Assembly (NCBI GenBank): GCA_009695275.1
Contig: SIBF01000023.1
Span: 1 to 35,755 of the forward strand
Origin: Pedosphaera sp.
Lineage (GTDB): Bacteria; Verrucomicrobiota; Verrucomicrobiia; Limisphaerales; F1-12-MAGs170
Length of the DNA: 35,755 bases
Direction of reading: 5' to 3'
Of this stretch, positions 1 to 9,656 are shown one piece after another. Positions within the stretch are counted from its first letter, which is position 1; each line of letters begins with the position of its first letter. The position numbers and the translations under genes are program-made. The notes under the pieces were generated by a model that saw nothing but the letters and a program-made list of their open reading frames with translations, had not been told where the DNA came from and did no database searches.

Positions 1-132
1 CTCATCCGAACCGGACTTCAAGCGCTGCTGCGACGGACGGTCAAAGAACCCCTGCCGGTCATTTTCGAAAACGTCGCCGACCATTTAGAGCTGGGACTTA
101 CTTGGCTCAAACAACGCAACTTCAGGTTGTGA
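1..132 (+). CDS. 3' end of an unidentified CDS truncated by the window edge (ends ...NVADHLELGLTWLKQRNFRL*)
   Basis: Frame 1 is open from base 1 to TGA at 130-132; protein-like composition; does not overlap the next gene. Confidence 0.45.
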   Translation, partial: LIRTGLQALLRRTVKEPLPVIFENVADHLELGLTWLKQRNFRL

Positions 133-285
133 AACAAAAAGCCGTGATTCCCACGGGCAGTCTGGCGCAATAATCCGTTGGACAAACCTCCCAACTTTCC
201 CATTCCACGGGCGATTCGCTCACTCCGACAACCAATCGCTCACTGTCTGTCATTGGTGAGTTGCCCTCAGCACAAACTCTCCCAC

Positions 286-2988
286 CTATTGCTTTTCCAA
301 CTGCTCCAACATGCGGCGCGCCACACCCCGTCCAGGTTGAGCCTGATCCAGCTCCTCCAAAACAGACCTGGCTTGGACTCGATTGGCTCCCCAGTTTTGC
401 CGGGCCCACGTCAGAGCCTGTGCATAGCCCAATGTGAAATTGGTGCTGCGTCGGGCACTTTCCACAAACGCGTTCAAAGCCCCCGGTTCCCGCCCGTCCG
501 ATTCATCCACCAAACCCTGGATGTAAACATCACGCGCCGACATAAAGTCACCCAACTCGGAAACGAATGAAAATTTCCAATCATCTGTACCATTGACCAG
601 CGATGCCGGACTCGATGTGAGGTTTCGGATTACGACTGATAATCGCTCGTGAGCTGGCCGTCTCGGACCATAGCTCCACGCCGGTGCGCTGAAAAGCACC
701 ACGGGATGATCATCGGAGTTCAGTGGGCCACCGCCCGCGAATTGGCGAATCGCATCTGTGTTTCCGAGAAACCCGCCAAACAATTCCAAAGTATTCCGAA
801 GCTGGACGCCCTTTAACGCTGCAAGCAATGCCTCGTCACTCACCCGTTGCTCCAGGTAGTCGGGCGGATAAGTCCGTGGCTCCATGGTTCCAATCAACCC
901 AAGCACGGGAGTGTCGATATTGTAACGCAGCAACCAGGCACTCGTGTTGGGAAATACTTCAAGAAATGTACGAGTGATGGTTTTCAGCACCTCTTCGTCG
1001 AGTTGATACAGGGGGAGCCATTGGCAGAATGTTCCTCCCGACTCCAGAACCGAACGGATCGCCGCGAAATGTTCCCGCGTGTAGAGAAGACCGGCTCCGT
1101 CACGCGATGGATGGAACAGATCGGCGACCACCACATCATACCGGTTGGTTGTCGTGCGAACGAATCGACGCGCGTCCGCGACATGGATCCTCAACCGCTC
1201 GCCCGCGTTGCCAGCGGAATTCTCTGGAGAAAACAAACCGCCGACGTCAACCACTTCAGGCAACAGCTCAACACCGTCCGCGCGAAGCCCCGGGTGGGTC
1301 GCACTGGCTGCAAACGTGATGCCCGTGCCGAGTCCCAGAAACAGCGCGCGTTTCGGCGCAGGGTGCAGCAACAATGGGATGTGAGCATGACGCCTCTCCG
1401 CAAGCGCAGCTCCAGTCCCTCCCATCGCAAAGCGATGATTGACCACAAGACTGCGATTGCCATCCGCATAACGGATGACGGCCACGGAATCCATTCTACC
1501 CTCGCGATAGCTCATCAACGCCCCGCCCGGCGGCAACGACGGCGCTTGAAGATGGCGCGGCAGAAGCAAACCAATGAAGCTCGGCAGAAGGACCAAAGCC
1601 CGCCAATTTGTCCGCATTTGAATGCAAGCCAGGAGCAGATAACCCGTCACCAATCCCACGAGAGACCACTTGAAACCGACCATGGGAATCAGCAGCACAC
1701 CGAACACAAACGGCGCCAGCGCACATCCGAAAGTATTAGCCGCGGTAGCACTTCCCACCCAGGCGTCTTCATTGGCAGCTTTCTGAACCAGGTGCGCGAA
1801 CAAAGCGCCCATCAAGCATGTTGGCCCGGCGAACACGAGTGCCTCCACAAAAACTTCCCCAGCAATCCCACTTGCGACGGACACTCCAAGAAAGCCGCGC
1901 GTGAAGTCGTAAATGCCACGGGCAAACGCCAGCGGAATCATTCCCATGACACAAGTGAAAGCCAGGCCCAGAAACAACATCTTCTCCAGTCTCAAAGGTT
2001 CAATCTTCAAGCACCGCTTCTGGTAAACCGCCGCGCCAGTTGCCGTGCCCAGTAGATAAACCATCAATGCTGAAGCGAACGTATAAACCGTGTTTTCCAA
2101 TACGTTGGCGAGAACGCGAATCGATACAATTTCCCAGCCGATACCCAGAAGCCCCGTGAACCCTAACATCAGGAGAAGCACGACACGTGATCTGCCGCCG
2201 ATCCGTTTCCTCGCTTGTTCTCGTGGCACAGCTCCTCGTTCAACACCAGTGCTTCGACCATGCCTCGAATTGGATTTTTCGCCAGCAGTGCCAACAAGGG
2301 ATTCCTCGAAGCCGGCAGTTCCTATATCCTCGATCCAATCTTCCTCATCACTCGAATTGCGCCCCAACCACCAGGCCCCGGCCGCACAGGCAAAATTGAC
2401 GAATGCAAAAACCATCAATGACGAACGAAAGCCGAACTTGGGCAATACCATGAACGTCGAAAAGCCCACACCAGCCAAAGCGCCAATCGTGTTCGCCGCA
2501 TAGAGAGTCCCAACGATTTTCTTATCTCCGAGCATTCGCGTGGCAAACCGGATCATCGCCGGCCACGTTGCTCCCATCGCGCAGGTGGCAGGAAGCAAAA
2601 CAACCAACGGAACCAGGAATGCCACGAGCCAATGCCGCCCGAGAGAAGGCTCCTCACCGATCATTCTCGCTCCGAGAGCGTCCACCAGGGGAACCAGGCT
2701 CATTGTTACCAACGCCCAACAACCAATGATCAATTCCAACCAAACATAGAGTTCCCCTGCCCGCCTGAGCCGGCCTGCGAGAGAATCTCCCAGCCAACCG
2801 CCAAGTGTAAGTCCACCGAAAAACGCAGCCACCACCGCAAGCATCGCAGGGACTTCGTGCCCAAGCGCATTGGTGAACAGACGCGTCCAGACCGTCTGGT
2901 ACGCGAGCCCGGACGCGCCTGAGAGAAGGAAAAGCACGAAGCAACCCTTCATGGGGTATCCAAAATTTGAAGACTCGCGCCTGGCCAT
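286..2988 (-). CDS. Spermidine synthase-like protein with N-terminal multi-TM (MFS-like) region fused to an aminopropyltransferase/methyltransferase-fold domain
   Basis: 900 aa; N-terminus FLLSGASGLAYQTVWTRL and many TM segments; C-terminal FLGLGTGITFAASATHPGLRADGVELLPEVV...DVVVADLFHP SAM-type nucleotide-binding pattern. Confidence 0.85.
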   Translation of the reverse strand: MARRESSNFGYPMKGCFVLFLLSGASGLAYQTVWTRLFTNALGHEVPAMLAVVAAFFGGLTLGGWLGDSLAGRLRRAGELYVWLELIIGCWALVTMSLVPLVDALGARMIGEEPSLGRHWLVAFLVPLVVLLPATCAMGATWPAMIRFATRMLGDKKIVGTLYAANTIGALAGVGFSTFMVLPKFGFRSSLMVFAFVNFACAAGAWWLGRNSSDEEDWIEDIGTAGFEESLVGTAGEKSNSRHGRSTGVERGAVPREQARKRIGGRSRVVLLLMLGFTGLLGIGWEIVSIRVLANVLENTVYTFASALMVYLLGTATGAAVYQKRCLKIEPLRLEKMLFLGLAFTCVMGMIPLAFARGIYDFTRGFLGVSVASGIAGEVFVEALVFAGPTCLMGALFAHLVQKAANEDAWVGSATAANTFGCALAPFVFGVLLIPMVGFKWSLVGLVTGYLLLACIQMRTNWRALVLLPSFIGLLLPRHLQAPSLPPGGALMSYREGRMDSVAVIRYADGNRSLVVNHRFAMGGTGAALAERRHAHIPLLLHPAPKRALFLGLGTGITFAASATHPGLRADGVELLPEVVDVGGLFSPENSAGNAGERLRIHVADARRFVRTTTNRYDVVVADLFHPSRDGAGLLYTREHFAAIRSVLESGGTFCQWLPLYQLDEEVLKTITRTFLEVFPNTSAWLLRYNIDTPVLGLIGTMEPRTYPPDYLEQRVSDEALLAALKGVQLRNTLELFGGFLGNTDAIRQFAGGGPLNSDDHPVVLFSAPAWSYGPRRPAHERLSVVIRNLTSSPASLVNGTDDWKFSFVSELGDFMSARDVYIQGLVDESDGREPGALNAFVESARRSTNFTLGYAQALTWARQNWGANRVQARSVLEELDQAQPGRGVARRMLEQLEKQ

Positions 2989-3115
2989 AAAGTGAGATTA
3001 GCGGCCTCATTGGAGAAGCTTCCAGATAAACTCTTTTCCCTATGACATGAAAACTGCTGAAAACCCGCTTCAATTTCGTTGTCATCATCGAGTCCGCTCC
3101 TAAACTGCCGATCCG

Positions 3116-3706
3116 ATGATCAGGGTTATAGCATTGATTTTTGCACCGTTCCGCACCTGGACGAAAATTGCGGAAGCACAACGAGGTGTTCTTTTCGTCC
3201 TCTGTCTATCCTTTCTACCGTTGATGCTGGGCTGTGTCGCCGCGGAAACCTATTCTCTGATTCACTGGGGCGAACCACGTGGCGCGTCGGAAAACTTGGT
3301 GAGAATTTCCCAGACCATCGCAGTGCGTTACGCCATTGCTCAAGTGTTGCTTTTGACCACATGCGTGTTCTTCAGCGCTTACGTCCTTCACGCCGTTGCT
3401 GAAAGTTTTCATATCACCACTCGTTTCTACCAATCGTTCGCCGCAGTGGTTTACGGAATAAGTCCGCTCGTGCTGATGCGATTGTTGGATGCGTGGCCAG
3501 CCATTCCGTCCTGGGGTTGCTGGGCGTTTGGAGTCCTGCTTTCGATCTCAGCGCTTTACAACGGCGTCGCTCTGATGCTGCGACCTGAACAAACCAAAGG
3601 CCTTGGTCTTTACCTCGTCACCGCAATAATCATCGTGCTGTCCACCGGAGTCTCCCACTTCGTAGCCCAGGCAGTGTTGCACGAAAAGATCTTCCGTAAC
3701 CTCTGA
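3116..3706 (+). CDS. Yip1-like / hypothetical multi-pass membrane protein
   Basis: 196 aa, ATG start, about 5 hydrophobic segments; family assignment tentative. Confidence 0.6.
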   Translation: MIRVIALIFAPFRTWTKIAEAQRGVLFVLCLSFLPLMLGCVAAETYSLIHWGEPRGASENLVRISQTIAVRYAIAQVLLLTTCVFFSAYVLHAVAESFHITTRFYQSFAAVVYGISPLVLMRLLDAWPAIPSWGCWAFGVLLSISALYNGVALMLRPEQTKGLGLYLVTAIIIVLSTGVSHFVAQAVLHEKIFRNL

Positions 3707-3791
3707 AAGAGGTTGATGCCGACCGCCACAGCCTCCGGACTCTGAAGACCACCCCGTAAGAGGATAGCCAAATCCAGTCCGTGGCATCACT

Positions 3792-5699
3792 TTAACGGCG
3801 CAATCGTTCCCACGCGCGAGCAACCACCCATCGTTCCTGCTCCAGCGAACGCCGCGCCGTCATTTCATCGGAGCCAGTGAGTTCTCGTAGGATTCTCACC
3901 GCGCGGTCGCGCAGCTTCATATTGGAAGGATTCAAATCCACCATCAGGTTGCCTATGACTTTGCCCAGCCGCGTCATCGCGAGCGTGGTGAAAATATTCA
4001 GCACAAGCTTCGTAGCTGTGCCGCATTTGAGGCGCGTGGAACCAGTCAGGATTTCGGGGCCCAAATCTGGATCGATGACGACATCGGGCTGTAGCGATGG
4101 CTTAAATTCCAAATACGGATTGAACGTGACAAGGATAATCATCGCCCCTCTGACACGGGCCGCTTGCAGAGCACCCCAGACAAATGGCGTCCGCCCACTC
4201 GCGGCAATTCCGACGACAACATCCTTCCGCGACACTGCTCGAAACTCCACAGCCGCGGCACCGGCCGGAGCATCATCCTCGGCACCTTCGACCGCCTGCC
4301 ACAGCGCGTTTCGTCCGCCTGCGATCACCCCCTGAACCAGGTCCGGTGGCGTGCGAAAAGTCGGCGGACACTCGCTGGCATCCAGAACCCCAAGCCGCCC
4401 ACTCGTTCCCGCGCCGAAATAAAAGAGACGGCCTCCGCTCTTGATAGCCGTCACGATGAGCGCGACGGCTTTCTCGATTTCGCGATGTTTGGTGAAGAGT
4501 TTTCCTGCCACGGTCCCTTCCTCACGAAGCATCAAGCGAACGGCTGCCGAGTATGAAAGCTGACTGAGGCGGCGTGAGTAAGAATTGCGAGACTCCGTCG
4601 GGGACAACTGGCTGGATCCTGGGATCAAACCCGCATCCCGAGCCACCGACACCTCATGCCGCGCGCGCGCAGCGACTGCACTTTCTGCGATGCTCACGAT
4701 GCCTGTCTTTCCAAGAATCTTCCGTCCCAGCATCACTGCTCCCCAGACGCTTTCGAGGCTCAGCGGAACACAAATGCATTCACCCCACTGTTCGGAAATC
4801 AAACGTGCAATTTGCCGCCGGAAACGGGGTTGCTGGATCAGCACGCCGCCGACAAACACGAATTCAACTTTGCCACCTCGTGGTGCGAGTTTCTTGGCGC
4901 AAGCCACCGCATCCTTCGCGAGACTATGCGCCGCGCCTTTCAGAATGTCCTGAGCGATTCGGTCTCGCTTTTGTGACGCTTGAAAAACCTCCAATGCCAG
5001 CGCGGCAATCTCTTCTTTGCCGGCCTGTTGCACCCACCCAATCAGGTCGTCAGGAGAGTTGAGCTGAAGCTTGCGAAGCAACCGTTGACCGAGAGAGGAC
5101 CACACTCCATCTCGATCCAGATAATACACCACAGCCTTGAGCGCCCTGAGACCGATCTCAAAACCGCTCCCCTTGTCCCCCAGTATGTGCCCCCAGCCAC
5201 CGATCTTGGCTGTTCTGCCTTCAGGTGCGCGGCCATAACAACAAGAACCCGTGCCGCTCAACACCAGCACTCGAGGAACTTCAATCTCGGCGCTTTGCCC
5301 AGCCGAAAGAGCGCTCTCCAGATCATTCGTGGCATGACAGGGCACTCCCGGCCATACCCGCGCGGCAGCTTCACGCATCCTGGCCCAATCCCGCTCATTC
5401 CGCGCGCCGGCAAGGCATATCGCCACCGCATCTGGAGCCGGACATTCTCGAGCAACTTCCGCCAACCGTCGCCAGAGTTTGGTATCTGTCAGAAGCCGGA
5501 GATTAGCAGGGCCGGTTTCAACTCGTCGAACGACTTTCCCAGACGCATCAACAGCCAGCGCCACAGTCCGCGTTCCGCCACCCTCGATACCAATGACAAT
5601 GTTCGATCGAGTTTGGATCGTCCGATCAGACGGGAGTTTTCCAGCTCTCGCCCTTTGGGAGGCCTTTAATTTGTCACTTCGTGTCGTTACCTTTGCCAT
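3792..5699 (-). CDS. murQ: Fusion protein: BadF/BadG-type sugar kinase (N-acetylglucosamine kinase-like) + N-acetylmuramic acid 6-phosphate etherase (MurQ)
   Basis: N-terminal IGIEGGGTRTVALAVD and GTGSCCYGR kinase-type motifs; C-terminal GAGTSGRLGVLDASECPPTF, EGAEDD, GIAASGRTPFVWGAL, TGSTRLKCGTATKLVLN, NLMVDLNPSNMKL MurQ motifs. Confidence 0.92.
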   Translation of the reverse strand: MAKVTTRSDKLKASQRARAGKLPSDRTIQTRSNIVIGIEGGGTRTVALAVDASGKVVRRVETGPANLRLLTDTKLWRRLAEVARECPAPDAVAICLAGARNERDWARMREAAARVWPGVPCHATNDLESALSAGQSAEIEVPRVLVLSGTGSCCYGRAPEGRTAKIGGWGHILGDKGSGFEIGLRALKAVVYYLDRDGVWSSLGQRLLRKLQLNSPDDLIGWVQQAGKEEIAALALEVFQASQKRDRIAQDILKGAAHSLAKDAVACAKKLAPRGGKVEFVFVGGVLIQQPRFRRQIARLISEQWGECICVPLSLESVWGAVMLGRKILGKTGIVSIAESAVAARARHEVSVARDAGLIPGSSQLSPTESRNSYSRRLSQLSYSAAVRLMLREEGTVAGKLFTKHREIEKAVALIVTAIKSGGRLFYFGAGTSGRLGVLDASECPPTFRTPPDLVQGVIAGGRNALWQAVEGAEDDAPAGAAAVEFRAVSRKDVVVGIAASGRTPFVWGALQAARVRGAMIILVTFNPYLEFKPSLQPDVVIDPDLGPEILTGSTRLKCGTATKLVLNIFTTLAMTRLGKVIGNLMVDLNPSNMKLRDRAVRILRELTGSDEMTARRSLEQERWVVARAWERLRR

Positions 5700-5843
5700 G
5701 CGATGAGTATTTGCCGGGAGCGCCGATTGCCAAGTGTTTTCCAGGAACCATCGAAGTCAGAGAACTTAATCTTTTCTGCAACTCCTTTGCGTCAACCCGT
5801 GTCCTTGAGCTAGAATGCGCCGGATCAGCGATCGGCACAGCCA

Positions 5844-6479
5844 ATGACAGAAACGAACCAGTTCGCAGAGTTCATGCAAGCGTACCAGAACATGGTATTC
5901 AGCACCGCCGTCAGGCTTCTCGGGAACGAGACCGACGCAAAGGACATCTCGCAGGAGGTGTTCCTCAAGGCCTACGAGCGCTTCAATGACCTCTCCAAAA
6001 GCCCCACCGTTGGAGGTTGGCTCAAAACGGTAACGCGCAACCTTTGCCTCAATCACCTCACCCGCTATCGGGCGCGTTGGCGATTCTTCTCGGAGATGCT
6101 CTCCCCGGATGGCGGGGACGATTTCATCTTTGAAATTCCCGCCGAGGAAACCACAAGCCATCAGGCCAATGAAGCGGATCAACGACGACTGCTGGAACAC
6201 GCATTGCAAAAACTTCCGCCGGCTCAACGCGTCCCACTCGTGCTCTTCCACTTTGAGAATCTCGGTTGTGAGGAAATCGCCCGCAAACTTCGCATCTCCC
6301 TCGCGAAGGTGAAGACCGATATCTTTCGAGGCCGGGAGGCTCTGCGCAAGAAACTCCAGCTCACGCTCGGAAACGATGATGAATTCGACCAATACAAAGC
6401 GCCATCCGTCGTCAACACGGCGAAGCCGGCGGTCAGCAAATCCAATCCGATGCGCTACACTCAAGCGCTCCTGGCCTGA
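5844..6479 (+). CDS. RNA polymerase sigma factor, ECF sigma-70 family
   Basis: 211 aa; region 2 (AYQNMVFSTAVRLLGNETDAKDISQEVFLKAYERF) and region 4 (LPPAQRVPLVLFHFENLGCEEIARKLRISLAKVKTDIFRGREALRKKL). Confidence 0.93.
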   Translation: MTETNQFAEFMQAYQNMVFSTAVRLLGNETDAKDISQEVFLKAYERFNDLSKSPTVGGWLKTVTRNLCLNHLTRYRARWRFFSEMLSPDGGDDFIFEIPAEETTSHQANEADQRRLLEHALQKLPPAQRVPLVLFHFENLGCEEIARKLRISLAKVKTDIFRGREALRKKLQLTLGNDDEFDQYKAPSVVNTAKPAVSKSNPMRYTQALLA

Positions 6480-6489
6480 GCAACGTGCC

Positions 6490-6951
6490 ATGAACAAGAC
6501 TCACCAAGAAAAACTGGCTGAACTCATCCACCAGGAGTTGATGAATCTTCCGGAACATCAGGCTCCAACAAACCTCATCCCGGACATCCTGAAACGGATT
6601 GAAGAGCGGCAGCGGTGCTGGTGGAAGCAGGCCTGGACAGAATGGCCATTCACGGCGCGTTTGCTGCTTCTCCCAGCGGCGCTGGCTTGCGGGGGGACAT
6701 TTTTGCTCGTGCTAACGAGCATGTCAAAGTGGCAGTTGATGGATCACACCACAGCTTTCGCTGGAAATTATCTGAGAGCGCTAAGTCCACTCCTGGACCT
6801 GGTCGCGACACTCTCAAGTGCCGCCCTGCTCGCTTTGCAAAGTCTCGAACAGCCCTGGATCATCGGTGCGGCTTCAGTTGTCTTCATGATGTACCTCAGT
6901 TGCGTCGCCCTCGGCACCGCCTGCTTCCGTGTCGCTGCTCAACGGCATTAA
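6490..6951 (+). CDS. Small membrane protein downstream of the sigma factor, possible anti-sigma factor
   Basis: ATG at 6490, 11 nt after the sigma stop; cytosolic N-terminus MNKTHQEKLAELIHQELMNLPEHQAP then hydrophobic segments; role inferred from position. Confidence 0.6.
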   Translation: MNKTHQEKLAELIHQELMNLPEHQAPTNLIPDILKRIEERQRCWWKQAWTEWPFTARLLLLPAALACGGTFLLVLTSMSKWQLMDHTTAFAGNYLRALSPLLDLVATLSSAALLALQSLEQPWIIGAASVVFMMYLSCVALGTACFRVAAQRH

Positions 6952-6955
6952 ATCT

Positions 6956-8500
6956 ATGAAACAAGCCTGTTTCAGCCTCCTGTTCGTCTGCATTAGTCTG
7001 AGTTGTTTGAGTTTCCTTGAGAGCTCTGGCAACGCCGGTGCTCAGGAACCTTCGCCATCAGAAAAAACTATAGAGCCAGCCGTAATCCAGCCGACGGATA
7101 AGGGTAACGAAGCTGACGAAACCGCCATCAAAACCGGCGTCAAGAAGCGCACTCTCATTCGTAACAAACGACACAGTCGCGAGGTCGTAGAAATCGGGCG
7201 ACCAGTCGTCGTTCAGCGCGAGGAAACGAAAGATAACGTCGTCGTCATTGCCGGTGACGCGAAGATTGATGGCATCGTACGGCACGATGTCGTCGTGATT
7301 TCGGGAACAGCGGAAGTGAACGGCGAGATTCAAGGCAACCTCGTGGTGGTGCTTGGTGGAGTGAAGTTGGGTCCGGATGCGAACATTCATCGGGAAACGG
7401 TCGTGATTGGCGGACCCTTTGACGAAGACGCTGGATCCACGATTGGAGGCCAACGCTATTTTGTCAGCTTGAACCAGGCATTACCGAACTTCGGCTGGTT
7501 GCAGCAGTGGTTGACCAAAGGTGTGTTCCTCGCCCGTCCGCTGCCCCCACAGGTTCCGTGGGTGTGGGGAGTTTTCGGATTATTCCTCCTGGTTTACTCG
7601 ATGATGGCGCTGCTTTTCCCGAGGCCGGTGCAGGCGTCTGTCATCGCCATGCAAGAGCGGCCTGTCGGAGCCTTCTTCACCGGAATGCTGGCAGCCTTGT
7701 TGGTCGCTCCGCTTGCTGTGCTCTTATTGATAACAGTGGTCGGCATCCCCGTAATCTTCCTCCTTGCCTGCGCCACCATCCTGGCTTTTCTCGTGGGTAA
7801 GACGGCTGTGTACTCCTACACGGGGCAACAGTTGATCCGTCAATTCAAGCCAGAAGGTGGAGCACTCGTGCTGATGCTCATCCTGGGAGCGGCGCTCTTT
7901 TGTGTCATCTACATGATTCCTGTGGTGGGGTTCCTCGCCTGGGGATTCGCCACCTTGCTCGGACTCGGTGGCGTGGTGCTTGCCGCGTTCCGCGCCATGC
8001 GCCGCGAAGACTCGAGAGTCCCGTTCACACCTCCACCCGTCGTGGTGATGGGTGCCTTGACAGCCGCCGGTTCAGCAGCTGCGAGCAGCGTTCCTCCGGG
8101 AGTTTCCGCAGTGCCGCCGCTGGAGTTAGTGGTGATGCAGCGGGCGGGATTCTGGCGCAGGTTCCTGGCAACCTTCCTCGATTTCATCCTGCTCTCGCTG
8201 CTCATCGCCCTGGCTGGTCCTGCATTTCTATTTGTTTGGGCCGGTTATCACGTCGCGATGTGGACATGGAAAGGAACCACGATCGGTGGAATCGTCATGG
8301 GGATAAAAGTTGTGCGTCTGAATGGATCCCCGGTGAATTTCTCCGTGGCGCTGGTTCGCAGCCTTTCAAGCTTCTTCTCGGCGCTGGTGCTCTTCCTCGG
8401 ATTCTTCTGGGCTGGCTGGGACCGGGACAGGCAATCGTGGCACGACAAAATCGCAGGCACGACCATCGTCCGGGTGCCCAGCGGGACATCGTTGATCTAA
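6956..8500 (+). CDS. Exported/membrane protein with bactofilin-like (polymer-forming) repeat region and C-terminal RDD domain
   Basis: DNVVVIAGDAKIDGIVRHDVVVISGTAEVNGEIQGNLVVVLGG beta-repeat; C-terminal RAGFWRRFLATFLDFILLSLL...KGTTIGGIVMGIKVVRLNGSPVNFSVALVRSL RDD-type sequence. Confidence 0.82.
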   Translation: MKQACFSLLFVCISLSCLSFLESSGNAGAQEPSPSEKTIEPAVIQPTDKGNEADETAIKTGVKKRTLIRNKRHSREVVEIGRPVVVQREETKDNVVVIAGDAKIDGIVRHDVVVISGTAEVNGEIQGNLVVVLGGVKLGPDANIHRETVVIGGPFDEDAGSTIGGQRYFVSLNQALPNFGWLQQWLTKGVFLARPLPPQVPWVWGVFGLFLLVYSMMALLFPRPVQASVIAMQERPVGAFFTGMLAALLVAPLAVLLLITVVGIPVIFLLACATILAFLVGKTAVYSYTGQQLIRQFKPEGGALVLMLILGAALFCVIYMIPVVGFLAWGFATLLGLGGVVLAAFRAMRREDSRVPFTPPPVVVMGALTAAGSAAASSVPPGVSAVPPLELVVMQRAGFWRRFLATFLDFILLSLLIALAGPAFLFVWAGYHVAMWTWKGTTIGGIVMGIKVVRLNGSPVNFSVALVRSLSSFFSALVLFLGFFWAGWDRDRQSWHDKIAGTTIVRVPSGTSLI

Positions 8501-9645
8501 CGCGCAAGCGCGTCGGCTCTGGCCCAGGCATCCGCGGCGAGAATTTGATCCAGGCCCGGACGCTCCACTACACTGTGGCGATCCATCGACCTCCCCACCA
8601 CGTCGGGAATCTGGTTGAAAGAAATCTTCTTGTCGCAAAACGCTTCCACCGCCACCTCGTTCGCTGCGTTCATGACCGCCGGCAACGTCCCGCCAACTTC
8701 CCCCGCACGACGCGCCAGCTTGAGCGCTGGAAAGCGGTCAAGATCCGGCTCCTCGAAAGTAAGTTGACCGAGCATTGCGAGATTCGTCTGCACGCGCGCG
8801 CTCAAAACACGATCTGGATAAGTTAACGCATATTGAATCGGCAGGCACATGTCCGGCGTGGACAACTGCGCGATGATCGAGCCATCGATGAATTCAACCA
8901 TCGAGTGAACCATGCTCTGGGGATGAACCACCACCTGCACGCGCCCCATCTCGATGTCAAAAAGCCAGCGCGCCTCAATCATCTCCAGCCCTTTGTTGAA
9001 CAGAGTTGCGGAGTCGAGCGTGATCTTCCTGCCCATGACCCACGAAGGGTGTTTCAATGCCCGCTCAACAGTGATGTCTCGAAAACTCTCCTTCGGCCAG
9101 TCGGTCTTGTTCCGAAAAGGCCCGCCCGACGCCGTCAGCCAGAGGTTTCGCACCGAACTGGAGGGCTTGCCATCGAGACACTGGAAGATCGCGGAATGCT
9201 CACTGTCCACCGCCAGCACCCTGACGCCATGCTTCCGCGCTTCGCTCATGACGATTTCTCCGGCCATCACCAGAATCTCCTTGGAAGCCACCGCGATGTC
9301 TTTGCCCGCGCGAATCGCGGCGAGCGCTGGCTGTAGTCCTGCCGTCCCGACAATCGCGATCAGCACGATGTCTGCCGAGGGGAGCGTCGCCAGCTTGATC
9401 AAGCCTTCACTCCCGTGATGAACCTCTATCGAATCTCCAAATGCCTCCCGCAGTTCGGTCGCTTGAGCCAGATCAATGATGGAAACCGCTTCTGGCCCGT
9501 GCTGGCGTGCCTGTTCCGTCAGCAGCTTTACATTGTTGCCAGCGGCGAGCCCGACCAACCGGATTTTCTCCGGAAGATCCAGGGCCACCTTGACCGTGCT
9601 TGTGCCGATTGATCCAGTGCTGCCGAGTAAAACAACGCGCTTCAT
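8497..9645 (-). CDS. dxr: 1-deoxy-D-xylulose-5-phosphate reductoisomerase
   Basis: MKRVVLLGSTGSIGTSTVKV, ASKEILVMAGEIV, VDSEHSAIFQCL, TASGGPFRNK, HPSWVMGRKITLDSATLFNKGLEMIEARWLF, VVHPQSMVHSMVEFIDGSIIAQL. Confidence 0.98.
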   Translation of the reverse strand: MKRVVLLGSTGSIGTSTVKVALDLPEKIRLVGLAAGNNVKLLTEQARQHGPEAVSIIDLAQATELREAFGDSIEVHHGSEGLIKLATLPSADIVLIAIVGTAGLQPALAAIRAGKDIAVASKEILVMAGEIVMSEARKHGVRVLAVDSEHSAIFQCLDGKPSSSVRNLWLTASGGPFRNKTDWPKESFRDITVERALKHPSWVMGRKITLDSATLFNKGLEMIEARWLFDIEMGRVQVVVHPQSMVHSMVEFIDGSIIAQLSTPDMCLPIQYALTYPDRVLSARVQTNLAMLGQLTFEEPDLDRFPALKLARRAGEVGGTLPAVMNAANEVAVEAFCDKKISFNQIPDVVGRSMDRHSVVERPGLDQILAADAWARADALAR

Positions 9646-9656
9646 TTAATCGAGTG

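Noticed and set aside
190-285. Near-repeat GATTCGCTCACT / AATCGCTCACTG and weak hairpin before the first full gene
   Set aside because: Too short and degenerate to claim a repeat element or terminator
847-2055. 402-aa plus-strand ORF antisense to the spermidine-synthase-like gene
   Set aside because: Composition is arginine/histidine/glutamine-rich shadow coding with no recognizable motif; the opposite strand has clear family signatures
5766-6497. 243-aa minus-strand ORF over the sigma factor
   Set aside because: Antisense to a clear ECF sigma factor; no independent support
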